Positions 53,972 through 62,828 of a stretch of 64,000 nucleotides of DNA are shown piece after piece. How positions within the stretch are numbered: the stretch's first letter is position 1; every line of letters starts with the position of its first letter. The DNA comes from CALKZN01 sp050633785. GTDB taxonomy: Bacteria; Pseudomonadota; Gammaproteobacteria; Arenicellales; Arenicellaceae. The translations under genes were made by a program, and so were the position numbers. The stretch lies in assembly GCA_050633785.1 (NCBI GenBank), contig JBOEHE010000049.1:23748-87747 (forward strand). The letters are read 5' to 3'. The notes beneath the pieces were generated by a model. That model searched no databases, was not told the origin of the DNA, and saw only the letters and a program-made list of their open reading frames with translations.

Positions 53972-54457
53972 ATGAACAGCACTATAAATATTAATGCACT
54001 TGGCGCCACACTTTTTCTTGTTATCTCATTAGCTTATGGCTATTTTGCTACCGATATCGTGTTATTGCCAGGTGAAGAAAATGAACCTTTCAATTCCCGC
54101 ACCCTCCCCCTAACACTAAGCTTTTTAGGTGCATGTCTCTCTATAGCCGAACTGTTCTTTGCTCTACGCAAGAGCTCCATCGACGGTTCAAAAAAACACG
54201 CTATTGTCTGGCCACAACAACAAAACATTCTGAAATTGGTCAAACTGATTATAGCTGTCTGCCTGTATGCCTTCAGTTTGCAATATGTCGGTTTTTTATT
54301 AGCCACCATCGTCTTTATTTTCGCCTGTTGTTATACCTTGGGCGAACGCAATAAAAAAACCTTATTCATTGCATCCATCATTTTCGTTGTCAGTTTCTGG
54401 CTCTTGCTTAAATACGGCCTCGATATCTATGTCGAACCCGGAAAATTCTTCAAATAA
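53972..54457 (+). CDS. tctB: Tripartite tricarboxylate transporter small membrane subunit
   Basis: From ATG 53972 the 161-residue protein has four hydrophobic segments (about 5-20, 50-65, 85-105, 110-130) in the TctB pattern, with NSRTLPLTLS after the first helix. It pairs with TctA. An AGGA site lies upstream. The TTG six codons earlier is unlikely. Confidence 0.85.
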   Translation: MNSTININALGATLFLVISLAYGYFATDIVLLPGEENEPFNSRTLPLTLSFLGACLSIAELFFALRKSSIDGSKKHAIVWPQQQNILKLVKLIIAVCLYAFSLQYVGFLLATIVFIFACCYTLGERNKKTLFIASIIFVVSFWLLLKYGLDIYVEPGKFFK

Positions 54458-54515
54458 TTCATTATCTCTATGTTCACTTTCCCTATGATAAATACTGCAA
54501 ATAGAGGCTTTTACT

Positions 54516-56075
54516 ATGTTTAACGGTATTCTTTCGGGCTTAACAACTGCCGTAATGCCAATGAATCTATTCATGGTGACATTGGGGTGCTTTGTTGGCA
54601 CTTTCATTGGCATGATGCCTGGCCTGGGCCCTATCACAGCTATCGCTCTGATGATTCCCATCACCTATGGCCTGGAACCAGCCTCCGGCATTATTCTGAT
54701 GGCAGGCGTCTATTACGGTGCTGTTTTTGGCGGTTCAACTTCTTCAATATTGATCAATGCACCTGGTTGTTCTTCTTCAGTAGTCACTGCATTTGATGGA
54801 TATCCCATGGCTAGACAAGGCCATGCTGGCAAAGCTTTGGCTCTGGCGGCTTACGCTTCTTTTACCGGTGGTACCATCTCAGCAATTTTTCTGTTGATCG
54901 CTGCTCCTGTACTGGCCAAAGTATCCTTAAGCTTTCAATCCGCAGAATATTTCGCTTTGATGGTTCTGGGCTTGAGCGCTGTGTCAGCTTTTTCCGAAAA
55001 AGGAAAAATGATCAAATCCATGCTGATGACAATTTTCGGATTGATGATAGCAACTGTTGGCCTGGACAAAGCCTCTGGGGTGGAGAGATTCACATTTGGC
55101 AATCTCGACTTAATTGATGGTGTCAGCTTTCTCTTGCTCGCCATGGCCACCTTTGCCCTGTCGGAGATTTTAATGAGCGTTCTTGATGACAAAGGCAACC
55201 CCAAGAACACCACCACAGGCAGCATCGACAGTAAACAACTCGGCAGCATGGCTTTAAGCAAGGACGAGATCAAGGAAGTCGCTCCGGTAGTTGGGCGTTC
55301 TTCGGTAATGGGTTTTTTGGTAGGTGTGCTTCCTGGCGCAGGCGCCACTATCGCGGCATTTCTGGCTTATGGATTCGAACGCAACCTGGCACCCAAGGAT
55401 AAAAAGGCTGAGTTCGGTCAAGGTAGCCTGCGCGGTCTGGCCGCTCCAGAAGCGGCAAATAATGCGGCATCTTCAGGTTCATTTGTACCATTATTGACCT
55501 TGGGAATTCCCGGTTCCGGCACAACCGCAATTATGCTTGGAGCCTTGATTGCTTATGGCATCCAGCCTGGCCCCAGATTGTATATCGACAACCCGGAAAT
55601 TTTCTGGTCAGTCATCATATCCATGTATGTCGGTAACATTGTTCTGTTGATATTGAACCTGCCATTAATTCCCTATATTTCACGCCTGTTGATGATTCCA
55701 TTCACGGTGTTGATACCAATGATTTTGTTCTTCTCAATCACAGGTGTTTACCTGGTGTCCTTTAACACCTTTGATATCTACATCATGGTTTTTATTGCCC
55801 TGTTTGCCATTTTGCTCAGAAAAATGAGCTTCCCCATGGCACCGTTGCTACTGGGCTTTATTCTTGGCGGCATGATGGAAGAAAACCTGAGTCGTGCCTT
55901 GATCATCAGCGATGGCAGCTTGAGTTTTTTATGGGATCGACCAATCACCTTATTGATCAATATATTAACGGTCCTGACTCTGGCTTCACCACTCATTCGA
56001 CTGACAATCAAATGGCTAAGGCCCAAACCTGCTTTACCCGTAAACATACCCGACTCAGACATTTCTAATAAGTAA
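54516..56075 (+). CDS. tctA: Tripartite tricarboxylate transporter large membrane subunit
   Basis: The 519-residue protein has about ten to twelve transmembrane segments and the TctA signature blocks GTFIGMMPGLGPITAIALM near residue 28, APGCSSSVVTAFDGYPMA near residue 87 and the repeat GVLPGAGATIAAFLAYGFER near residue 270 in segments. The C-terminal half has GIPGSGTTAIMLGALIAYGI. It forms the channel with TctB and uses an ion gradient. A terminator follows. Confidence 0.93.
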   Translation: MFNGILSGLTTAVMPMNLFMVTLGCFVGTFIGMMPGLGPITAIALMIPITYGLEPASGIILMAGVYYGAVFGGSTSSILINAPGCSSSVVTAFDGYPMARQGHAGKALALAAYASFTGGTISAIFLLIAAPVLAKVSLSFQSAEYFALMVLGLSAVSAFSEKGKMIKSMLMTIFGLMIATVGLDKASGVERFTFGNLDLIDGVSFLLLAMATFALSEILMSVLDDKGNPKNTTTGSIDSKQLGSMALSKDEIKEVAPVVGRSSVMGFLVGVLPGAGATIAAFLAYGFERNLAPKDKKAEFGQGSLRGLAAPEAANNAASSGSFVPLLTLGIPGSGTTAIMLGALIAYGIQPGPRLYIDNPEIFWSVIISMYVGNIVLLILNLPLIPYISRLLMIPFTVLIPMILFFSITGVYLVSFNTFDIYIMVFIALFAILLRKMSFPMAPLLLGFILGGMMEENLSRALIISDGSLSFLWDRPITLLINILTVLTLASPLIRLTIKWLRPKPALPVNIPDSDISNK

Positions 56076-56118
56076 AAAGGCCATGAGTCGATAATTTTTT
56101 ATTCCCCCCTCTCTCTTT

Positions 56119-56158
56119 AGAGCACGCAATTTCATAATAGTTGTGTGCTCTTTTTTTT
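56119..56158 (+). terminator. Intrinsic terminator after tctA
   Basis: AGAGCACGCAA pairs with TTGTGTGCTCT (one G-T pair) around an 11-nt loop and is followed by eight T. It closes the tctCBA operon. Confidence 0.9.
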
Positions 56159-56359
56159 GCACTCAGTTAATACTGTTTGCAGCAAGTGCTGCTGCTATAG
56201 CGGGTTTATCCATTGCCAGAATCACGTCCATATTCCTCCTGATGTCAGTAAGTAGCTTCTTAATTATAAACCTGTTGCCAAGCGCACCTTTCACAAGCAG
56301 CATTTCATCAAAAACAAACAATCGTTTATACTTGGCTACTCTAAACAGGAGAAATTGAT

Positions 56360-56446
56360 ATGGAATCCACAACAATACCTCAAGCTACCGTACTTTTTAG
56401 CGCCATCAGTCTAATTTTTAGTCAAAGCATAGACATAACCCAATGA
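56360..56446 (+). CDS. 28-codon ORF coupled to kptA
   Basis: ATG 56360 has a strong site (AGGAG, 9 nt spacing) and opens a 28-codon frame whose TGA overlaps the kptA ATG as ATGA. kptA itself lacks another good ribosome site, so translation of the small frame likely delivers ribosomes to it. The peptide has a hydrophobic centre (VLFSAISLIF) that may touch the membrane. It could be a leader peptide or a small protein. No homology is recognised. Confidence 0.5.
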   Translation: MESTTIPQATVLFSAISLIFSQSIDITQ

Positions 56447-56985
56447 CTCAGAAAAATTTAACCCAAACCAGCAAATTTCTGAGTTTGATACTCAGGCATA
56501 AACCAGAAACCATTGGTTTAAATTTGAATCAACACGGCTGGGCGGATATCTCTGAATTGATAGAAAAAGCACCTTCGGAAATGTCTCTAACAATACCATT
56601 GATCAAACAAATCGTTGCTGAGAATAATAAGAAACGGTTTGCTTTATCGGATGACGGTTTGCAAATTCGAGCTAATCAAGGCCACTCCATTTCCGTTGAT
56701 TTAGGATTTACTTGCTCTGAACCACCCTCGCTGCTTTTTCATGGCACCGCCAGTCGCTTCATTACAGCTATCAAGGCTGAAGGTTTAATCGCCGGCCAAC
56801 GACACCATGTCCACCTTTCAACGAATATAAAAACAGCTCTATCAGTCGGCAAGCGCTATGGAAAACCTGTGATTCTGCAAGTTGCGGCAAAAGAAATGTA
56901 CCAGCAAGGGCATCGTTTTTTTCTATCTGAGAACAACGTCTGGCTGACGGATGCCGTACCGCCACAATTTCTGAGTGAACATTAA
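56443..56985 (+). CDS. kptA: RNA 2'-phosphotransferase (Tpt1/KptA)
   Basis: The 180-residue protein has the KptA pattern: TSKFLSLILRHKPETIGL (N-terminal winged domain with the Arg-His pair), GWADISELI, then LLFHGTASRF and HVHLSTNIKTALSVG of the NAD-binding fold. It removes 2'-phosphates from RNA using NAD+. In bacteria the natural RNA substrate is uncertain because they lack fungal-type tRNA splicing. The start overlaps the stop of a small upstream ORF. Confidence 0.92.
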   Translation: MTQKNLTQTSKFLSLILRHKPETIGLNLNQHGWADISELIEKAPSEMSLTIPLIKQIVAENNKKRFALSDDGLQIRANQGHSISVDLGFTCSEPPSLLFHGTASRFITAIKAEGLIAGQRHHVHLSTNIKTALSVGKRYGKPVILQVAAKEMYQQGHRFFLSENNVWLTDAVPPQFLSEH

Positions 56986-57021
56986 CGGCATTAATTATCC
57001 CCACGTAATGGAGAACATATA

Positions 57022-57615
57022 ATGAGAAACCTATCGATATTAATATTTCAAACTCTTGACGGTGTCATGCAAGCTCCCAGTGTTCCAGAAGAAGATTTTT
57101 CCGGGGGCTTTACTCAAGGTGGCTGGGCAAAGGACGGTTGGGAAAGTGTGATGGAACAAGTTACACGGGAGGCTATGGCTGAAACTTACGATCTGTTATT
57201 AGGCCGAAATACATACAACACATTTACCTCAAGTTTTTCTGATGCCGAACCTGGCAATCCAATTGTAGACAAACTTAATCGCGCCAAAAAATATGTCGTG
57301 ACATCGAGAAACGATGACCTTACATGGCAAAACTCAGTGAAAATAGGCACCGAGGATATCGCAGGAGAAATATTAAAACTCAAACAAGAAAATGGTCCAT
57401 TGTTACAAGTCCATGGAAGCTGGCAGTTAGTCCAGACATTGCTTAATCATGGATTAATTGATGAACTGCGACTTTGGACTTTTCCGGTGGTGGTTGGTGC
57501 CGGTAAACGCCTCTTTGCTGAGGGAGCGGTACCAAATAAGTTTCAACTAATTCAACACGAGGCATGTTCATCAGGCGCTTTAATGCATTTTTATAAGCCT
57601 GCTGATAACGCATAA
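57022..57615 (+). CDS. RibD C-terminal/DHFR-like reductase
   Basis: The 197-residue protein has the DHFR-fold pattern of the RibD-C family: SILIFQTLDGVMQAPSVPEED, LLLGRNTYNTF, KKYVVTSR and LQVHGSWQLVQTLL near the middle. The end segment is DELRLWTFPVVVGAGKRLF. Such proteins use NADPH; the substrate is unknown. It follows kptA by 36 bp and may be co-transcribed. A GGAG site precedes the ATG. Confidence 0.85.
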   Translation: MRNLSILIFQTLDGVMQAPSVPEEDFSGGFTQGGWAKDGWESVMEQVTREAMAETYDLLLGRNTYNTFTSSFSDAEPGNPIVDKLNRAKKYVVTSRNDDLTWQNSVKIGTEDIAGEILKLKQENGPLLQVHGSWQLVQTLLNHGLIDELRLWTFPVVVGAGKRLFAEGAVPNKFQLIQHEACSSGALMHFYKPADNA

Positions 57616-57710
57616 CAAGGCAACCCAATTTACACACGAAAAGTAATCAATATAAGGATTGAATAATAACAATGGTCAATTAACGTTCATGTAACAGCAT
57701 ATCATGCTCA

Positions 57711-58607
57711 CTATCCGCTATGCAGGTAATCAAGAGGCCATTTATTGCCCTGTTTATTGAGATCAACTGCCGGATTATTTGATAAATAGATAAACGATAA
57801 TTTTTCATCATGAAGCCTGAATATAAGAGTTCTGAAACCTTCAAAACCTCCTCCATGAAAGCTATAGCGCACTTTTTCCTGTGGAGGCGAAATTTCAGTA
57901 CCATTGGCATAATAGTTAATAGTTCCATTATTAAACGGGTTTGTATGAAACAAACCAGAGACAACAGAATCAGGCAGGCATTGATTGTTGTGTATGTTAG
58001 CCTCCCATAATGCCAGATCATTGATACTGGATAGCACACCCCCATCACCCACGGTACATGAGTTTTTTAATTCCAGTCGATAGTCTTTGTTTTCTCCAGC
58101 TACTGGATTATAGCTATAGACTCGATTTTTTATGACCTTGTAACGATCATCATCAAACAAAGTAGCACGCATGTTAACGGGGTTGAAAATTTTTTCCCTC
58201 GCATACTGGGCTGGCATTAATCCTGTGATACTTTGAACCGCAGCCATCAGAAGAATGTAGTTAGAGTTGGAGTAATCGAACTCATCACCGGGTAAAAAGT
58301 GCAAAAAATCGAATTTACTAATAAGCTCAAGACTCTCTTTATTATCAAAATAATCGCTTGGGTAGCGCCCTATTTGATAAAAAACATAGTCAAGGTAATC
58401 TGGAATACCACTGGTATGGTTCAACAGGTTTTGTACGGTGATCTTTTTAGTGAATTTTCTGGTTTCATTGACAATATCCCGAATGTCACTATCAAGCGTT
58501 AAATGCCCATCGTTCACTAAGTTTAAAATACAAGAGGCTGTAAACTGCTTCGATTCTGATGCCAGATAGAATAGAGAATCATTCGTCAGAGGAGTATCAC
58601 TCTCCAT
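57711..58607 (-). pseudogene. Serine hydrolase (beta-lactamase family), 5' end lost to MITE
   Basis: The remaining 298 codons keep the catalytic motifs SESK (Ser17-x-x-Lys20 from the residual Met), YSN (in DYSNSNY) and HGG near the end, typical of class C beta-lactamase/serine hydrolase proteins. The family normally has some 50-70 residues before the SxxK motif, including a signal peptide. Here the frame's first Met lies 8 bp from the end of a MITE and no ribosome site precedes it. The gene is therefore most likely inactivated, although a cytoplasmic product from the residual ATG cannot be excluded. Confidence 0.75.
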
Positions 58608-58614
58608 ATTCTCT

Positions 58615-58898
58615 AGGGCCTGTTCACACTAAATTTTTGACCGAGAGTATGACTAAAATTTGTTCAGACGAGGCAGAAATCATGGTGCTTAGTCGCTCTA
58701 AGTGCATTATTTCTAACAAAGTGTGAGCGAATTTTAGCCATACCCCGAAGGGTCACCGTCATTTTCTAGCTATTTTCGTTCTCCATTTGTAGTTGGGAGT
58801 GACCAAACGTCCAAATGAACGCCTCAATAGCCAAAAAATGACGATGACCTCGGCTTACTAGGTGCCCTCGGGGTAAAAATTTAGTGTGAACAGGCCCT
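58615..58898. mobile_element. 284-bp MITE with 24-bp perfect terminal repeats
   Basis: The left end (58615-58638) starts AGGGCCTGTTCACACTAAAT and is the exact complement of the right end (58875-58898). The interior codes for nothing but is strongly structured: a hairpin near CTTAG/CTAAG around 58688-58715, and a second with TAGCTATT/AATAGC-type pairing across 58770-58835. No transposase is present, so it must have been moved in trans. TA occurs at the left junction and TG at the right, so a TA target duplication (as for IS630/Tc1-type elements) is possible but not proven. A 56-bp relative lies at 8882-8937. Confidence 0.85.
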
Positions 58899-59070
58899 GG
58901 CTTCTTCTAATTTTGCGAATCGTTTCGGGCCAGTTAAAATGGCTTGCAATTCTATTGCATGGGGCTTTCAACTGCTGGAATTGTCGTATGATGTTATTGT
59001 TGGGTGAGGCGGCTTAAGATCAAATTTTCTTGGCTGCGCCTTATTGAGCAATTAATGGGTAGAGGAGTGT

Positions 59071-60495
59071 ATGGGTAGACTTGTTGCTTATTTATTTTTT
59101 GGTCTGTTCGCCATAGCAGGTGTTCTTGCATTTTATGGTATTGCGATAAAGCCTTTTTTGTTTTGGTGGACCCAGGGCTACTGGGGTGAGTCGCCAATAC
59201 AGCTTATTTTTGGTGCAATATTTCTTCTTTCTCATGGAGGCATTGGCCTTGGTGGCCTCTGGCTTGTGTTCCGAAGCCGAAAAGAAAATAAGGATTTACC
59301 GACAGAAAGCAACAAGCCGTGGAAGGGAAAAAACTATTGGTCTAGTTCTATCATTACACCTGATTTGGTGACTTATACTCCAACGATCAAAAAAATTGCT
59401 GCCTATATTGCGGTTGTTTCAATAATCGTTTTGTTTGCAGTTTATGAAAGTGTAAAGCGTCATGAATACAATGCTTTGTATGGCCTTATTATCCCAGTAT
59501 TAGCATATGCCATGTATTACTGGTCGCAGCGTCTCGAAAAAAGGTTGGAGCTTTTTGGTGACATGCTCTTGTCTTTGGATCCTTACCCAGCTTCAATTGG
59601 TGGGCACTGCGGAGGGAGCGTAGTTATCAAGCGATTGGATGAAAAGCTTGTATCATCCAGTGTGAAATTACAGAATATTCGGCATTACCGATCAGGAAAA
59701 AACACTCGCCAAGACATGCTCTGGCAGCAGACAATGGTGCCGTCATGGAAAAACGTAATTGAAGGACATAAGCTGGAATTCTGTTTCGATCTGCCGACAA
59801 AGGATGGTCTGAATGAGTCGCAAGCATCTGAGCAGATGCCTTATTGCAACTGGCAGATTGTGCTTCAGGCGACTTTGGCAAATGGTGTAAAAATCGAACG
59901 CAATTATGATGATATCCCTGTATTTCAAACAGCGCAGAAATCGGCTATCAATAACCCGCAGGCATATTCTGCTCAATCTCATGCCACCAAAGCACTGCAC
60001 GACTTGGCTTTGGATAAGTTGATGCCGTTTAAAGCGGTAGAGGATGGAAGCTATCAAATTCACTACCCAATGGGGCGTAACCTCTGGGGAGCTTTATTTG
60101 CTGTCGTTGGCCTGGTGTTTTGCATTGCTGGAGTCATGATTCCAGAACTTATTTTTAATATTGTTTTTCCTCTATTGGGAGGGCTGAGTTTTTTAGGTGG
60201 GCTTTATCATCTGGGCAACTCCTTAACAGTTGATATCAGTCCTATTGAAATTAACAGCAAGCGTTTTTTGTTTGGCATTAATGTTAAGAACCAGAGTTTA
60301 CCCACTTATGCGTTGAAAGAGTTTAAATCCAAAAAATCTCATAGTACCAAAGTGGGGGCGCAAATAACGCAGTATTACAACCTGTTGGCTGTGGGTAAAG
60401 AAGGGCAGAAATTGGTTGTTGTAGAAAACCTTCAGGGTAAAGGGCAATGCCAGACAGCGATTGAACGGCTTGAAAAGATGTTAGGTAATGAGTAA
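59071..60495 (+). CDS. Large membrane protein of unknown function
   Basis: The 474-residue protein has hydrophobic segments near residues 5-27, 43-65, 108-126, 133-150 and 340-385. Two soluble stretches (about 155-335 and 400-474) sit between and after them. The middle soluble part is beta-rich (for example GHCGGSVVIKRLDEK and WQIVLQATLANGVKIE). I do not recognise the family with confidence; a distant DUF3592-like layout is possible. A GAGGAG-like site precedes the ATG. It stands between the MITE and the ribBA operon. Confidence 0.7.
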   Translation: MGRLVAYLFFGLFAIAGVLAFYGIAIKPFLFWWTQGYWGESPIQLIFGAIFLLSHGGIGLGGLWLVFRSRKENKDLPTESNKPWKGKNYWSSSIITPDLVTYTPTIKKIAAYIAVVSIIVLFAVYESVKRHEYNALYGLIIPVLAYAMYYWSQRLEKRLELFGDMLLSLDPYPASIGGHCGGSVVIKRLDEKLVSSSVKLQNIRHYRSGKNTRQDMLWQQTMVPSWKNVIEGHKLEFCFDLPTKDGLNESQASEQMPYCNWQIVLQATLANGVKIERNYDDIPVFQTAQKSAINNPQAYSAQSHATKALHDLALDKLMPFKAVEDGSYQIHYPMGRNLWGALFAVVGLVFCIAGVMIPELIFNIVFPLLGGLSFLGGLYHLGNSLTVDISPIEINSKRFLFGINVKNQSLPTYALKEFKSKKSHSTKVGAQITQYYNLLAVGKEGQKLVVVENLQGKGQCQTAIERLEKMLGNE

Positions 60496-60693
60496 GTATT
60501 GTATTTTTCCAACTCTTGGACCTGTAGGTAATTAAGATATATAGGCAACACTTGCGTAATACTAGACATGCGGAATTGTCGCGGTTGCAAGCGGCAATCA
60601 TTGGAGAATAGTACTCAGCAATTGCTTTGCGTAAAGGAATGTCGTTGGAAACAATATATTGTTCGCTTAACTAGATGCACTGTGTCTCGACTA

Positions 60694-60702
60694 TGCTATT
60701 AT
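60694..60702 (+). promoter_or_regulatory. Candidate extended -10 promoter of rib operon
   Basis: The sequence TGCTATTAT matches an extended -10 element (TGn before TATTAT) 37 bp before the ribBA ATG. No good -35 box is seen at the standard distance. No FMN riboswitch motif lies in the 240-bp upstream gap. Confidence 0.3.
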
Positions 60703-60739
60703 TGCGGACCTTTAAAAACCATTGTTTATTGATACAAGC

Positions 60740-61849
60740 ATGCTAAGTAGCGTTGAAGAAGTCCTGAAAGATTATGCCGCAGGCAAGATGGTGATCATCA
60801 CCGATGATGAAGATCGTGAAAACGAAGGTGATTTGATGATGGCAGCCGACTTGGTTGAGCCGGAACATATCAACTTTATGGCGACTCATGGTCGTGGTTT
60901 AATTTGTCTGACTTTGACCGAAGAACGCTGTCAACGTATTGGTCTGGATTTGATGGTTGGTGATAATGGTGCTAGGTTTTCAACCAACTTCACTGTATCC
61001 ATTGAAGCAGCTGAAGGCGTAACTACGGGAATTTCTACGGCAGACAGGGCTCGCACAGTTCGTGCAGCTGTTGCCAAAGATATGAAAGAAGGGGATATTG
61101 TTACGCCTGGTCATATTTTCCCGATCATGGCACAACCTGGTGGCGTGCTAAGCCGCGCTGGACACACTGAAGCTGGTGTTGATTTTTCACGACTTGCCGG
61201 GCGCGAACCTGCCAGTGTGATCTGCGAAATTCTCAACGAAGATGGCACTATGGCACGTATGCCTGATTTGCAAATATTCGCTAAAAAGCATGACTTGAAA
61301 GTGTGTTCTATAGCCGAATTGATTCGTTATCGATTGGAGCGTGAACCGACCGTGGTGCCTGTTCATGATTCGGTGTTAACAACGGCTCAAGGTGAGATGC
61401 GAACGGTTGTTTTTCATGATGTTGTAAGAGATGAAACACATCTGGCCTTTATTAAGGGCGAGATTGATCCTGAGCAAGCGATTCCTGTGCGAGTGCATGT
61501 TGAATCAGAGCTGGTGGAAGTGTTGAAGTCTCTTAATGGTCAGAAAACATGGCCAACGACTAAAGTGATGGATTATATCAATCACAATAACAGTGGCATC
61601 CTGGTAGTGCTGCGTTATGATCAAAGTGACGAAGAAGTCTTGCAGGACATACAAAAAACCAGCAAGGCTAAGAATAGCAAAAATAGCAATAAGGCTGATC
61701 AACACCTGCGCTTGTTGGGTGCTGGAAGTCAGATTCTGGCCAATCTTGGCGTAAGAAAAATGAGTGTTATTGGCACTCCGAAGAAAATGCATGGTCTCTC
61801 GGGCTTTGACCTTGAGATTGTCGACTATATTAGTAATATAAACGTATAA
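60740..61849 (+). CDS. ribBA: Riboflavin biosynthesis protein RibBA
   Basis: From ATG 60740 the protein is 369 residues. The N-terminal 3,4-dihydroxy-2-butanone 4-phosphate synthase domain is intact: DDEDRENEGDLMMAA, MATHGRGLICL, TGISTADRA and GHIFPI followed by RAGHTEAGVDF. The second half has the GTP cyclohydrolase II outline but no zinc-binding Cys triad is present (no Cys after about residue 200), so this domain is probably inactive as a cyclohydrolase. Such RibB-RibA-like hybrids are common in gammaproteobacteria. It starts the rib-nus-thi-pgp operon. Confidence 0.9.
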   Translation: MLSSVEEVLKDYAAGKMVIITDDEDRENEGDLMMAADLVEPEHINFMATHGRGLICLTLTEERCQRIGLDLMVGDNGARFSTNFTVSIEAAEGVTTGISTADRARTVRAAVAKDMKEGDIVTPGHIFPIMAQPGGVLSRAGHTEAGVDFSRLAGREPASVICEILNEDGTMARMPDLQIFAKKHDLKVCSIAELIRYRLEREPTVVPVHDSVLTTAQGEMRTVVFHDVVRDETHLAFIKGEIDPEQAIPVRVHVESELVEVLKSLNGQKTWPTTKVMDYINHNNSGILVVLRYDQSDEEVLQDIQKTSKAKNSKNSNKADQHLRLLGAGSQILANLGVRKMSVIGTPKKMHGLSGFDLEIVDYISNINV

Positions 61850-61876
61850 AACACATTAGCTTAGAGTAGGTGCAAA

Positions 61877-62344
61877 ATGCCCGTTAATGAAATCTCCGGT
61901 GAACTGCTGGGTTCAAATCAAAAAATAGCGCTCGTCGTATCGCGTTTTAACAGTTTCATCGTTGAAAGCCTGGTTTCAGGTGCTATCGATGTATTGACTC
62001 GCCACAATGTGGCAGAGAGTCAGATAACCGTTATTCGAGTGCCCGGTGCACACGAAATACCGTTGACAGTAAAGGCCGCCTGCGAATCAGGCAACTATGA
62101 TGGTGTGGTGGCTCTGGGTGCAGTCATACGCGGTGGTACACCACATTTTGATTATGTAGCTGGTGAGTGTGCTAAAGGTTTGTCGCAGGTATCCCTGCAA
62201 ACAGGCATTCCGGTTGGTTTTGGTGTGCTGACAGTGGAGTCTATTGAACAAGCGATTGAACGCGCTGGAACTAAAGCGGGCAACAAAGGTGCTGAAGCTG
62301 CCCTGACGGTTGTTGAAATGATCAATTTGTTGCGCAAATTGTGA
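61877..62344 (+). CDS. ribH: 6,7-dimethyl-8-ribityllumazine synthase
   Basis: The 155-residue protein has the RibH sequence: ALVVSRFNSFIVESLVSGAI at residues 18-37, RVPGAHEIPLTVKA near residue 54 and ALGAVIRGGTPHFDYVAGE near residue 80. It condenses the RibB product with the pyrimidine precursor. The length is standard. It lies 27 bp after ribBA. Confidence 0.95.
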   Translation: MPVNEISGELLGSNQKIALVVSRFNSFIVESLVSGAIDVLTRHNVAESQITVIRVPGAHEIPLTVKAACESGNYDGVVALGAVIRGGTPHFDYVAGECAKGLSQVSLQTGIPVGFGVLTVESIEQAIERAGTKAGNKGAEAALTVVEMINLLRKL

Positions 62345-62387
62345 TGCATATCGAGACACTAATTTTCTATTCTGGTTTAAGACGTTA

Positions 62388-62807
62388 ATGAATAATCGCC
62401 ATAAGGCACGTACTGCCGCCGTTCAGGCTTTGTATCAATGGGATATGATGGGATGCCCCATTGACGAGTTGGACTCCGATTTTTTAGAAGAACATGAACG
62501 TCAGGCTTTGGATAAAGCTTACCTGACTAGTTTGTTGCAAGGTGTTGCAGCCAATCAGGAATTGATAGAAAAGGCGATTCAACCATTTATTGACCGAAAC
62601 TTTTCCAAAGTAGACCCCATTGAACGTTCCATTTTGCGTTTAGGCGTTTATGAAATGTTATTTCATAAAGAAGTGCCTGTGAGGGTGATTTTGAATGAAT
62701 CCATTGAGCTGGCTAAAACCTTTGGCTCTGACCATAGTTATAAGTTTATCAACGGTACTATGGATAAGCTGGCCAAGGAAAAGTCTGTTCAGGCATTAAG
62801 AGCTTAG
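62388..62807 (+). CDS. nusB: Transcription antitermination protein NusB
   Basis: The 139-residue all-helical protein has RHKARTAAVQALYQWDM at the N-terminus and the C-terminal pattern FSKVDPIERSILRLGVYEM followed by SIELAKTFGSDHSYKFINGTMD. With NusE it binds boxA RNA in rRNA operons. Length and position after ribH are classical. Confidence 0.95.
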   Translation: MNNRHKARTAAVQALYQWDMMGCPIDELDSDFLEEHERQALDKAYLTSLLQGVAANQELIEKAIQPFIDRNFSKVDPIERSILRLGVYEMLFHKEVPVRVILNESIELAKTFGSDHSYKFINGTMDKLAKEKSVQALRA

Positions 62808-62828
62808 CTTTTCGGCTGATTGAGATCT

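Noticed and set aside
56163..56375. Minus-strand frame of 70 codons between tctA and kptA
   Set aside because: It has only a TTG start with no ribosome site, and its 5' end overlaps the well-supported small ORF before kptA. The composition looks protein-like, so a decayed gene remnant is possible, but I cannot support a feature.
58885..58990. Short minus-strand frame running from host DNA into the MITE end
   Set aside because: It gives a protein-like string of about 25 residues but has a stop just upstream and no start codon. It does not match the missing part of the serine hydrolase.
60496..60739. FMN riboswitch upstream of ribBA
   Set aside because: The conserved RFN blocks are not found in the gap; only a small hairpin near 60573-60598 and a weak promoter are visible.
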